Source: Candidatus Yonathbacteria bacterium RIFCSPHIGHO2_01_FULL_51_10 (GTDB lineage: Bacteria > Patescibacteriota > Minisyncoccia > Phycocordibacterales > UBA1539_B). From it: a stretch of 9,954 nucleotides of DNA. The position numbers and the translations under genes were made by a program. The stretch is from assembly GCA_001823505.1 (NCBI GenBank), contig MHUS01000011.1:15190-25143 (forward strand), given 5' to 3'. Positions 1 through 6,408 of the stretch are shown in pieces; position 1 is the first letter of the stretch, and each line of letters starts with the position of its first letter. The notes below the pieces were generated by a model. That model made no database searches and was not told the origin of the DNA. It was given only the letters and a program-made list of their open reading frames with translations.

Positions 1-11
1 TCTACGTCGCA

Positions 12-56
12 AAGAAAACCGCCGGAGGAAGCGACGCTTCCTCCGGCGGTTTTCTT
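12..56 (-). terminator. Rho-independent terminator of the 862-aa/97-aa gene pair
   Basis: This is a perfect inverted repeat with a 21-bp stem (arms 12-32 and 36-56) and a 3-nt loop (GAC). The core is GC-rich (CCGCCGGAGGAAGC) and is flanked by an A-rich run on one side and a T-rich run on the other, so it could terminate in both directions. It lies 23 bp past the stop codon of the 97-aa gene, where a minus-strand terminator would be expected. The gene to the left is outside the window, so it is unknown whether the hairpin is shared with a convergent neighbour. Confidence 0.9.
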
Positions 57-78
57 GAATTGTCTGCTCGCAATGTTT

Positions 79-372
79 TTACTCCGCCATCGCTTTGACC
101 TCCGCGATCACCTTTTTTGTTTCGTCCGCGACGAAGGCGTTGAAGTCGGGGATCTTTGAAGAAAGAAATTCAAGCGTCTTCCGTTCGTCACCTCCTTCGG
201 CGATAGTACCGAATAGTTCCTGATCCTCGGGAGAAAGTTTTTCCAATGCGGCGATCGCGACACCGCGCATGATGTTCTCTCCTACGCTTGCAAGGAGTGA
301 GTCCTGCATGTCGTGCGGGAGATCTTCGATCTCCAGTTCTTTAACGGCAACTGCTCGTGCTGATGGGTGCAT
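79..372 (-). CDS. Small acidic helical protein (97 aa), DUF5663-like
   Basis: This is a short, acidic, mostly helical protein without a signal peptide, membrane segment or cysteine, so it is probably cytoplasmic. Residues 18-46 (DLPHDMQDSLL onwards, through EKLSPEDQ at 44-51) and the later KIPDF near residue 73 recall small CPR proteins grouped as DUF5663, which have a helix-loop-helix body and a Pro-Asp/aromatic motif near the C-terminus. That assignment is from memory and unverified. The ATG at 372 is the only sensible start; it lacks a well-spaced Shine-Dalgarno sequence (an AGG lies 15 nt upstream, too far). The gene begins 19 bp after the stop of the 862-aa gene and is followed by a strong terminator, so it is almost certainly the last gene of a two-gene operon. 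Its function is unknown. A role together with the upstream membrane protein is inferred only from co-transcription. Confidence 0.75.
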   Translation of the reverse strand: MHPSARAVAVKELEIEDLPHDMQDSLLASVGENIMRGVAIAALEKLSPEDQELFGTIAEGGDERKTLEFLSSKIPDFNAFVADETKKVIAEVKAMAE

Positions 373-391
373 ATACGTTATTCATTACCTG

Positions 392-2980
392 TTAAAAAGC
401 GACTCGGCCGCCGTTCATCCACACGCGCCCACCTGCGGCGTTGATCGCGCGCGCGAGGAACCGCCCCGCCCCTTCGTCATGGGAAGGTTTGATGCCGGTG
501 CGCTCCATGATCGCCTTGAGAACAGCACGAACGCGTTCTGTTGTGGCGTCATGAGAGATTATGGGGAACTCAGAATTCCCCATAAGGGCCTCCTGCCGGT
601 AGATAAGGTTCCATGCCGATTGGTTACTCAAGAGATCCCACTCAGAACTACTTTCTCCCGGCGCCCAGATGTGGCCGTCGGATGATGGGTAGGCGTAGTT
701 GAGGAGGCTTTCAAATGAGTGGCGTGCCTGCTCGTTGAGTGGAATATCCGCAACCATGTATTCGGACGACGGTAGGTGTTCGGCAACCGTAGCTACGGGA
801 TGTTCAGTGATGTTGAAAGAACCGGCGGTATCCTCGGGAGTAAGACCGGGAATGCGGGTCGGATCGACATCATAGGGAATGGCGTGCTCGCCCTCAGGGA
901 TATTTACGGCATGTTCTGTTGCGTGCGGAAGGGCACTCTCATGCGAGAGCGTTCCGTGAAATGCCTGCGCCTTCTCGATCGCATGGTCCATGAAGGCCTT
1001 GTCCCCCATCACCTTTGAGAGGTCAATGTGGTCGCCGGGGTGGATGAGGTCAATGTTTCCGCTTGGGAATAATGCGTTGAACTTTTCAGGAGATTCGTGT
1101 TGTAACGCGCTGAACTTATTTTTGATCTCGTCGGTGAGGTAGACCTGCTGATCATGCGAGAGATTGTCAAACGCATGGTGCTCCGCGAGGTTGCCCTTGA
1201 TGATGTTCCACAGATTTTCTCCTGGCGTGACCTTGTGAACCATCTCGCTTGACGCATCTTGCGCATGATCAACAAGATCAGGGGCTGCCGGTGTTCCTTC
1301 AGTCGCGGTGTTTATATACGGCGCCCAGCCCTCTCCTTTTGGCGCCTCTACAAATCCCGGTGGCGGCACATTATCTACAGAAAAAGCTCCTTCAAAGCCG
1401 GGAGGTGTTGGGGTGGGGGCGTTTCCCGCTTCATATAATTTCTCCAATGTTTCTTTGAGAGAGGTGATCTTTGCAGAGGCATGCTCAATTCCTTCTATAA
1501 CATATCCCCCACCTCCTACTAATGCACCGAGCATGAGAGCAATGCGCCGGTCGCGTGTTTCTTGAAATTCGGGACGCGTCCATCCGGTACGCTCATGGCG
1601 GTGCTGAAGGAATGCCTCCACGGTAACAGCGGTCGCTGCTCCTGCGAGTAGGCGACGAACACCAATTCCCGTCGCAAACACCGCACTAAGTGCTCCGGTA
1701 GAAAGCAGCGCTCCTCCTGCGAGCGTGATGCCGAGGGCCACCTTGTACGGCAAAGGAATTTTCTGGTATTTCTGACCCCAACGTTTAATGAATTCAAACG
1801 TTTTCTCCTCAAACTTTTCCTTAACTTTCGCTTCCTGACTCTCTTTTTGCTCCTCTGCCGCTGCGGTCAGCTTCAAAAACCTCTCGCGGATGGCACCGTC
1901 CTTTCCCTCAATGGTGTTTAAAATACGATCTGCTTGCTCGGGATCATGGGCATGGATCTTGCGAAGGGCCTCGTCAAAGCGATTGCCGCGCGCTTCTTGT
2001 GCAGGTGCGCTCACCACGGTCTTGTCGCCGGGCATTTTGTTGTTTCCCGTGAGATCCTCGCGGAGACGAACAAGCTTATCAAGCCACGCTTGTTCTTCAG
2101 GGGTCGGGTTAGCGGGAGCAGACTTTATGAATCCATCGATTTCCTTCAAGCGTTCTGCTACGGTTTTTTCCTGAGCAGAAGAATTTGCCGCTTTTATGTG
2201 TGCCTCTGCGGCGGCAGTGGGGTCAAACGTTTGGATGTCGTCCTCCATGTCCATAACCGGAATATGGGTGGGGGCCGTGTCGGGTGTTTGTCCTTGAGCA
2301 TCGGCTGCTTTGGTGTGTGCCTCTGATGCCGCGCGCGGGTCAAATTCATGCACGGGAACATCGGCGTCTTGTACCGGAACTTGGACAGGCTTTGGTTCAG
2401 TCATAGTTTGTTTATTATCGCTTGCCAGAGGTTCATTCGCAAGCGGTTGGGGAGGTGTTGCATGTATTTGGCCACTCATGCGGCGCGCTCCAAGCCAGTA
2501 TTGTGGAGCGGAACGCATAACAGCATCAGAGGGAAGCTCTCCTCCTGGTTGTACGTCGTATTCTCTTGTGACAGCCTGGCCTCTGATCGTCCTCCATCCG
2601 TCCGGCTCCTCATCCCACCCGTACCGCGCGGCAGTCTCGGCTTCCAACTGGGCGACGTCCCCACGCTCCTTTTTAAGTGCGCGGAGTTCTTTAGTGATCC
2701 TCGCGCGGTCTTCATCGGAGATCTCGCCCTTAAGAAGGACCTCGTTGCCTTTAATTTTACCGTCAACTCGTGCCTCCCAGGAAAGGATCTCGTTGAGCTC
2801 TTTTTCAGACCCCTCGTCTTCGGTGGGCTCTTTGAGGAGCATTGAAATCTCACGATCTACCGGGTCTAAGGGAATAACATTATGCTCAATCTTCCGTGCT
2901 CCGGCCGCGACCGCAAGTCCCTCGCCCGGCTCTCCGGGGCGCCATGAGGAAATATCGCCGGGCTTGAGAGGGGTGCTCAT
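392..2980 (-). CDS. Large membrane protein with LysM-like segment (862 aa)
   Basis: I do not recognise this as a named protein. Residues 1-400 are hydrophilic: a charged, probably coiled-coil stretch at about 56-118, a linker carrying two copies of an Asp-Pro/Ala-rich repeat (211-231 and 250-270), and another charged helical stretch at about 330-405. Hydrophobic segments follow at about 412-440, 443-458 and 480-497, separated by basic residues (RHERTGWTR). After a Pro-rich linker (520-545), residues 581-657 look like a divergent LysM: VHKVTPGENLWNIIKG at the start and IHPGDHIDLSKV at the end, with a long helical insert between. LysM domains bind peptidoglycan or chitin-like glycans, so the C-terminal half is probably outside the membrane. 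The last 120 residues (about 740-862) form another compact region with no motif I know. There is no N-terminal signal peptide. A near-consensus promoter lies upstream and the 97-aa gene follows. Inferred role: an envelope-spanning structural or assembly protein. Confidence 0.85.
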   Translation of the reverse strand: MSTPLKPGDISSWRPGEPGEGLAVAAGARKIEHNVIPLDPVDREISMLLKEPTEDEGSEKELNEILSWEARVDGKIKGNEVLLKGEISDEDRARITKELRALKKERGDVAQLEAETAARYGWDEEPDGWRTIRGQAVTREYDVQPGGELPSDAVMRSAPQYWLGARRMSGQIHATPPQPLANEPLASDNKQTMTEPKPVQVPVQDADVPVHEFDPRAASEAHTKAADAQGQTPDTAPTHIPVMDMEDDIQTFDPTAAAEAHIKAANSSAQEKTVAERLKEIDGFIKSAPANPTPEEQAWLDKLVRLREDLTGNNKMPGDKTVVSAPAQEARGNRFDEALRKIHAHDPEQADRILNTIEGKDGAIRERFLKLTAAAEEQKESQEAKVKEKFEEKTFEFIKRWGQKYQKIPLPYKVALGITLAGGALLSTGALSAVFATGIGVRRLLAGAATAVTVEAFLQHRHERTGWTRPEFQETRDRRIALMLGALVGGGGYVIEGIEHASAKITSLKETLEKLYEAGNAPTPTPPGFEGAFSVDNVPPPGFVEAPKGEGWAPYINTATEGTPAAPDLVDHAQDASSEMVHKVTPGENLWNIIKGNLAEHHAFDNLSHDQQVYLTDEIKNKFSALQHESPEKFNALFPSGNIDLIHPGDHIDLSKVMGDKAFMDHAIEKAQAFHGTLSHESALPHATEHAVNIPEGEHAIPYDVDPTRIPGLTPEDTAGSFNITEHPVATVAEHLPSSEYMVADIPLNEQARHSFESLLNYAYPSSDGHIWAPGESSSEWDLLSNQSAWNLIYRQEALMGNSEFPIISHDATTERVRAVLKAIMERTGIKPSHDEGAGRFLARAINAAGGRVWMNGGRVAF
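2171..2350 (-). repeat. Two-copy in-gene repeat (FDPxAAxEAHxKAA)
   Basis: Within the 862-aa protein, residues 211-231 and 250-270 are related: HEFDPRAASEAHTKAADAQGQ is reflected in QTFDPTAAAEAHIKAANSSAQ, with a period of 39 residues (117 bp). The DNA is also similar, sharing exact stretches such as gtgtgcctctg and ggtcaaa, which suggests a fairly recent in-frame duplication. The Pro-rich segment before each copy also resembles the other (VPVQDADVPV and IPVMDMEDD). The repeat lies in the hydrophilic N-terminal linker, so it may simply vary linker length. Confidence 0.75.
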
Positions 2981-3054
2981 AAGGAATCAAAGAATAATCT
3001 AAGTATAGGGTAACAAGCCAAGAAAAGAAACAAAAAACAAAAAACTGTAATAAA

Positions 3055-3084
3055 ATTATACCACAATTTAGTCCTTTTTGTCAA
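3055..3084 (-). promoter_or_regulatory. Consensus sigma-70 promoter for the 862-aa gene
   Basis: On the minus strand, TTGACA (3084 to 3079) is followed by an 18-bp spacer and TATAAT (3060 to 3055). Both hexamers match the housekeeping sigma consensus exactly. The three bases before the -10 are TGG, which also gives the extended -10 motif TGn. The predicted transcription start is about 3048 (an A), leaving a leader of about 68 nt before the ATG at 2980. No clear Shine-Dalgarno sequence precedes that ATG (CTTTGATTCCTT). A second TATACT at 3007-3002 lacks a -35 and is probably irrelevant. This should be a strong constitutive promoter unless it is repressed. Confidence 0.85.
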
Positions 3085-3102
3085 AAAAATACACCACACC
3101 GG

Positions 3103-3111
3103 TTATCCACA
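3103..3111 (+). promoter_or_regulatory. DnaA-box 9-mer TTATCCACA upstream of the promoter
   Basis: TTATCCACA is an exact match to the classical high-affinity DnaA box. It lies 18 bp upstream of the -35 of the minus-strand promoter, next to the AT-rich stretch. There is no cluster of further boxes, and neither dnaA nor dnaN is in the window, so it is weak evidence for an origin. It could be a DnaA-responsive control site or a chance occurrence. Confidence 0.35.
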
Positions 3112-3160
3112 GGACACGTTGACTCCCCCACCTTTGCGGGGTACCCTTGTATCTATCCCC

Positions 3161-3197
3161 GGGGTATGGGGTCGGTTGGTGTTCAACCGTATACCTC
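3161..3197. other. Candidate stem-loop in the GC-rich intergenic segment
   Basis: The inner stem CGGTTG (3173-3178) pairs with CAACCG (3184-3189) across a 5-nt loop. An outer stem, GGGGTAT (3161-3167), pairs with ATACCTC (3191-3197) with one G-T pair and an asymmetric internal loop. There is no T-run on either side, so it is not a typical terminator. It could be an operator-like inverted repeat or part of an RNA leader on either strand. Confidence 0.35.
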
Positions 3198-3310
3198 GAG
3201 TCGCCAAAACCCCCTCCGCCCTTTGGAACTGGAAGCATATACCCGGTAAACCGCACACAAAGACTTCCAAAAGGCGCAAATAAAGGCTTATTTTAACTAA
3301 TCCGATCAAT

Positions 3311-3344
3311 ACCGGCGAACCACTGTCTCGTTTCGCCCGCCGGT
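3311..3344 (+). other. Candidate leader hairpin before the M23 peptidase gene
   Basis: ACCGGCG (3311-3317) can pair with CGCCGGT (3338-3344). An alternative register pairs GGCGAA (3314-3319) with TTCGCC (3332-3337). The two pairings are mutually exclusive, which is the kind of arrangement seen in switching leaders, but the stems are short. The hairpin ends 29 bp before the start codon at 3374 and leaves the ribosome site (AAGG, 3365-3368) free. Confidence 0.3.
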
Positions 3345-3373
3345 CCATAGGGGTAACGATCCGCAAGGTTTTC

Positions 3374-4390
3374 ATGGGAAAACCCATTATTCTCGTGCTT
3401 TGTATGGGTCTTTTCACCTTCCCCGTCCTCCGCGCCGATGCGGGGATATTCTCATTCTTTACGGGCATTTTTGGGCAGAGTGATACGATTCAAGCTGAAG
3501 AAAAGACCACATCCCAGACCGTCGCCCTCCTCTCTCCGGTGCCGAGCCCCAATCCGCAGTTTGGCAAAGGGGGCGGTGATATTAACATCATTGACGATTC
3601 TGCCCTTCTCCCCGACATTGGCCCTTCAGGAACAGCGAGTGACACAGAGGTGATTCAAGGATCAGTAGAGCAGATCATGGCTTATACCGTGCGCAAAGGG
3701 GATACGCTCACAGGAATCGCAAAAATGTTTGGTGTAACGTCCAATACAATAGTATGGGCGAACGACCTTTCCTCAAAAACTCTTAAAGAAGGGCAAGAGA
3801 TCACGATCCTTCCCGTTTCAGGTGTGCGTTACACGGTAAAGAAAGGAGACACCGTTGCGGGAATCGCAAAGAAGTTCAAAGGAGACGCAGGAGAGATCTC
3901 AAGTTTTAACAATATTGACAACGGGACTCTTGTTGCAGGGATCTCAATAATCATTCCTGATGGCATTATTCCGGAAACCACTCAGACACCTACGTCGTCG
4001 AGCCGCTTTACCTACTCACCTTCCAACGAGACGCCGAATGGCTACTACGTGCGTCCGCTATCCGGTGGACATAAAACTCAAGGGATCCACGGGTACAACG
4101 GTATTGATATTGGTGCACCAATGGGAACACCGGTATATGCGGCCGCGGGGGGCGAGGTAGTTATTAGTAAGTATAGCGCTGGAAATCCGTGGTTTGGCGG
4201 TTATGGAAATTACATTGCCATCAAGCACAGTAATGGTACGCAAACAGTATACGGCCACTTAAGTCAGGTACGTGTGTCGGTCGGCGAACACGTGAGTCAA
4301 GGAGAAGTGATCGGGGCGGTAGGAAATACCGGCCGCTCAACAGGAACACATCTTCACTTTGAAGTTCGTGGCGCCAAAAACCCTTTCTAA
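3374..4390 (+). CDS. Exported M23 peptidase with two LysM domains (338 aa)
   Basis: This is probably an exported zinc endopeptidase that cuts peptidoglycan cross-bridges or stem peptides. Residues 1-23 form a signal peptide (hydrophobic IILVLCMGLFTF, likely cleavage after ADA). A low-complexity linker follows, then LysM1 (about 103-147, YTVRKGDTLTGIAKMFG), LysM2 (152-195, YTVKKGDTVAGIAKKF), a Ser/Thr-rich hinge (about 200-220), and the M23 domain (about 223-338). Catalytic-domain motifs are NGIDIGAP (D245), YGHLS (H295) and HLHFEV (H326, H328). The usual HxxxD first zinc motif is altered: Tyr241 sits where His is expected and the nearest His is 239, giving HxxxxxD. I recall CPR homologues sharing this, so it may be a family trait and not a defect. 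The start ATG has AAGG 5 nt upstream. The gene stands alone, is divergent from the LysM-like membrane protein gene, and ends at a terminator. Confidence 0.95.
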   Translation: MGKPIILVLCMGLFTFPVLRADAGIFSFFTGIFGQSDTIQAEEKTTSQTVALLSPVPSPNPQFGKGGGDINIIDDSALLPDIGPSGTASDTEVIQGSVEQIMAYTVRKGDTLTGIAKMFGVTSNTIVWANDLSSKTLKEGQEITILPVSGVRYTVKKGDTVAGIAKKFKGDAGEISSFNNIDNGTLVAGISIIIPDGIIPETTQTPTSSSRFTYSPSNETPNGYYVRPLSGGHKTQGIHGYNGIDIGAPMGTPVYAAAGGEVVISKYSAGNPWFGGYGNYIAIKHSNGTQTVYGHLSQVRVSVGEHVSQGEVIGAVGNTGRSTGTHLHFEVRGAKNPF

Positions 4391-4423
4391 ATTTAACGTC
4401 TAGATAACATCCCTAAAAGGTCG

Positions 4424-4460
4424 AACACAAACCCCGCTCCAAACAAGCGGGGTTTGTGTT
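4424..4460. terminator. Bidirectional terminator between convergent genes
   Basis: A 15-bp perfect stem (4424-4438 and 4446-4460) with a 7-nt loop (CCAAACA). Its core is ACCCCGCT/AGCGGGGT, and the outer stem is A/T-rich, giving a T-rich tail on either strand. It lies 33 bp after the stop of the M23 peptidase gene and 21 bp after the stop of the convergent ComM-type gene, so it probably ends both transcripts. Confidence 0.9.
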
Positions 4461-4481
4461 GCGCTCCACAACCGATCTTTT

Positions 4482-6002
4482 CTAAACTAAGGCCTGAAGC
4501 TTCGGGCGATACTGAAGCGCCTCAAGAATATGCTGCTCTTCTACCGAGGGGCTTTTCTCAAGGTCGGCGATCGTGCGGGCGACAGAGAGTGTGCGAAAAT
4601 ATGACCGCGCCGAGAGGGATAATTGTGTTGCGGCTTGTTGGAGAATTTTTTCTGCGCCGGCACTCACCTTTGCCTGGGGTAGTGTTTTGGTGCTGAGGCG
4701 TGCCGATGAACCTCGCCCTGCTTGCAAGCGGTACTCGTGTGCGGCATCAACACGGCTCCTCACTGCGGCGCTTGGCTCCGCGCTGACACTTGCCGAGCCG
4801 AGCTTTTCGTATTCGATACGCGGCACTTCGATCCACAGGTCGATGCGGTCCATGATAGGCCCTGAAATCTTGCGGGTGTATCGGCCGACGGCTATTGGTG
4901 GGCATACGCAGTCCTCGCCGCTCCCCCGCTTGCCACACGGGCAGGGATTCATGGCGGCAACAAGCAAAACATCCGCCGGGAATACTTCGGACCCTTTGGC
5001 ACGCGCGACAGAGACAATGCGGTCTTCGAGGGGTTGGCGAAGGGATTCTATGACGCGACGGTCAAACTCCGGGAATTCATCAAGGAAGAGTACACCGCGA
5101 TGCGCGAGGGTGATCTCGCCGGGGCGAGGGACTGAGCCGCCACCAACAATGGCAGAATGAGATGACGTGTGGTGTGGCGCACGGAACGGTGGCTCGGTGA
5201 GCAGTGTTTGCAGTGTGCCGGCAACGGAATGAATGCTGTTCACTTCGATCAATTCGTCGAAGGAAAGCTGCGGAAGAATACCTGCAAGAGCGCGTGCAAG
5301 CAGTGTCTTGCCGGAACCGGGTGGTCCCCACATGGCGATGTTATGCCGGCCCGCCGCCGCGATCTCAAGTGCTCGCTTCGCGCTTTCTTGTCCTCGAATG
5401 TCTCGGAAATCGATCGAATGCTCGGTTGAGGAGCGGATGAGGTTCGTTGTCGCCTGTGCAGTGAGCGGACGATAAGTTTCTTTTTTAGTATCAAGATGGC
5501 GCACGGCATCACGAAGCGTGCGCACGCCGTACACGGCGATGCTCTCAATGAGCGCGGCTTCCTCTGCGTTACTCTCCGGTACATACAGTTCGGTAAATCC
5601 GGCCGTAGCGGCATATGCCGCAATGGTAAGCACGCCTTTGATGGGACGAAGTGTTCCATCGAGGGCAAGCTCGCCCAAAAATAATTTTCCCTTGGGATCG
5701 AATGAAGCATCTCCGGACGCAAGAAGGTAGGAAAGCGCGATCGGCAGATCAAAAAGCGGCCCCTCCTTTTTTATATCGGCAGGGGCGAGAGAAATAACAA
5801 CCTTGCGGTTGGAAAGTTTGGGCGATTTGAACCCCGAGTTTTTTATGGCGGAGCCCACGCGATCACGCGCTTCCTCGACCGCTTTGTCGGGAAGACCAAC
5901 AATGGCGAATGCATGAAGCCCTTTGGAAAGATCGGTTTCGACGAAAACAGTTCGAGGAGAGAGACCCGCGATCTGTGCCGAATATACCTGGGCGAACGAC
6001 AT
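4482..6002 (-). CDS. comM: ComM/YifB family AAA+ ATPase (Mg-chelatase-like)
   Basis: The length (506 aa) and domain order are typical of ComM/YifB. An N-terminal ChlI/Lon-like domain (about 1-175; GLPDKAVEEARDRV, KEGPLFDLPIAL) precedes an AAA+ core with Walker A GPPGSGKT (226-233), the conserved APHHTSSHSAIVGGG stretch (275-289), Walker B VLFLDEF (304-310) and the DRIDL segment (385-389). Four cysteines (354, 356, 365, 367; NPCPCG then CVC) form the probable zinc site of the family. The Mg-chelatase C-terminal domain follows (SARSYFRTLSVARTIADL). In Vibrio cholerae ComM is a hexameric helicase that promotes branch migration during natural transformation, so a role in integrating imported DNA is likely here. 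I chose the ATG at 6002 because family members begin MSxAxVYSA; an ATG at 6044 would add 14 residues overlapping the upstream gene. Neither start has a clear ribosome site. It begins 17 bp after the DksA-like gene, so the two are co-transcribed. Confidence 0.95.
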   Translation of the reverse strand: MSFAQVYSAQIAGLSPRTVFVETDLSKGLHAFAIVGLPDKAVEEARDRVGSAIKNSGFKSPKLSNRKVVISLAPADIKKEGPLFDLPIALSYLLASGDASFDPKGKLFLGELALDGTLRPIKGVLTIAAYAATAGFTELYVPESNAEEAALIESIAVYGVRTLRDAVRHLDTKKETYRPLTAQATTNLIRSSTEHSIDFRDIRGQESAKRALEIAAAGRHNIAMWGPPGSGKTLLARALAGILPQLSFDELIEVNSIHSVAGTLQTLLTEPPFRAPHHTSSHSAIVGGGSVPRPGEITLAHRGVLFLDEFPEFDRRVIESLRQPLEDRIVSVARAKGSEVFPADVLLVAAMNPCPCGKRGSGEDCVCPPIAVGRYTRKISGPIMDRIDLWIEVPRIEYEKLGSASVSAEPSAAVRSRVDAAHEYRLQAGRGSSARLSTKTLPQAKVSAGAEKILQQAATQLSLSARSYFRTLSVARTIADLEKSPSVEEQHILEALQYRPKLQALV

Positions 6003-6019
6003 GAGATTGAGATGGAGCG

Positions 6020-6376
6020 CTATCCGTTGAGGTGCGCCATGCACGTGGTTGCGGCCGGGTTTGCTTCAAGACGCGCTTCTTCGATTGGCTCATTGCACAC
6101 CGTGCAGGTGCCGTAGGTATTGGATTCGATTCGCGTAAGCGCATCGGTGATCTCATTGAGGCGTTCCTCAAGCTCGGTCTCCACGGCGTTGCGTCCTTCG
6201 AATTCCTCAACCTCCTCGGCTACCTCTGAAGGATCTGCCCATTGGACATCAATGGGGGGCGGTGTAGGTTGCCAATCACCCGGTGTGTCAGGGTTGCGAC
6301 GACCGACAGTCAAGAGCTCACGCTCAAGAGTCTCTTTTTCCTCAAGCAGTTTTGTTTTGAAATGCGAAGTATTCAT
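6020..6376 (-). CDS. TraR/DksA-type zinc-finger protein (118 aa)
   Basis: This short cytoplasmic protein has the DksA/TraR plan. An N-terminal helix (about 3-24) and a return helix (about 50-86) would form the coiled coil that enters the RNA polymerase secondary channel. The tip is Pro-rich (TPGDWQPTPPP, 31-41) with acidic residues (D43, D48, E51). The zinc finger follows, starting YGTCTVCNEPIEEARLEA. The zinc ligands appear to be C91, C94, C112 and H115: the usual final Cys of CxxC is His (TTCMAH), so the site is C3H where most relatives have C4. At 118 residues it is shorter than E. coli DksA (151) and longer than TraR (73). Because the tip differs from true DksA, ppGpp-linked control cannot be assumed and I give no gene symbol. 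It lies 32 bp after the proline-rich protein gene and 17 bp before comM. Confidence 0.9.
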   Translation of the reverse strand: MNTSHFKTKLLEEKETLERELLTVGRRNPDTPGDWQPTPPPIDVQWADPSEVAEEVEEFEGRNAVETELEERLNEITDALTRIESNTYGTCTVCNEPIEEARLEANPAATTCMAHLNG

Positions 6377-6382
6377 CAGAGC

Positions 6383-6391
6383 ATCATAGCA
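6383..6391 (-). promoter_or_regulatory. Extended -10 promoter, possibly giving a leaderless mRNA
   Basis: On the minus strand the 32-bp gap before the DksA-like gene holds TGC-TATGAT (6391 to 6383), an extended -10 (TGn plus a five-of-six match to TATAAT). No -35 hexamer is visible at 16-18 bp. The expected transcription start, 7 nt after the -10, is base 6376, exactly the A of the ATG. No Shine-Dalgarno sequence is present, consistent with a leaderless transcript. It would drive the DksA-like gene and comM separately from pnp. Confidence 0.5.
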
Positions 6392-6408
6392 CGCGCACGA
6401 GTACCCTG

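Larger units (their letters stand above)
2981..3373. other. Divergent intergenic region with promoter, DnaA box and foldable segments
   Basis: This 393-bp gap lies between two divergently transcribed genes and I see no convincing gene in it. Bases about 2981-3095 are very AT-rich (A-runs at 3020-3045 and 3084-3089) and hold the minus-strand promoter. Bases about 3110-3250 are GC-rich, with G and C runs, the 8-bp palindrome CCCCGGGG at 3157-3164, and two short hairpins. Bases about 3260-3300 are AT-rich again, and a third hairpin lies at 3311-3344 just before the plus-strand peptidase gene. I found no good -35/-10 pair for that gene; TATTTT at 3289-3294 is the best weak -10. A structured untranslated leader or a small RNA is possible but unproven. 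Confidence 0.6.

Noticed and set aside
2310..3002. Plus-strand open frame of 230 codons antisense to the 862-aa gene
   Set aside because: The composition is Ser/Arg-rich shadow sequence and there is no start signal; the minus frame has clear domain structure and a promoter.
3008..3111. Replication origin (AT-rich stretch plus DnaA box)
   Set aside because: There is only one exact box, no box cluster, and no dnaA, dnaN or rpmH nearby; kept only as a possible regulatory site.
2981..3373. RNase P RNA, tmRNA or SRP RNA in the 393-bp gap
   Set aside because: None of the hallmark conserved segments of these RNAs could be found on either strand.
3068..3468. Minus-strand open frames of 62 and 121 codons in the divergent intergenic region
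   Set aside because: They overlap the consensus promoter or run into the M23 gene on the other strand, have no ribosome site and show no protein-like pattern.
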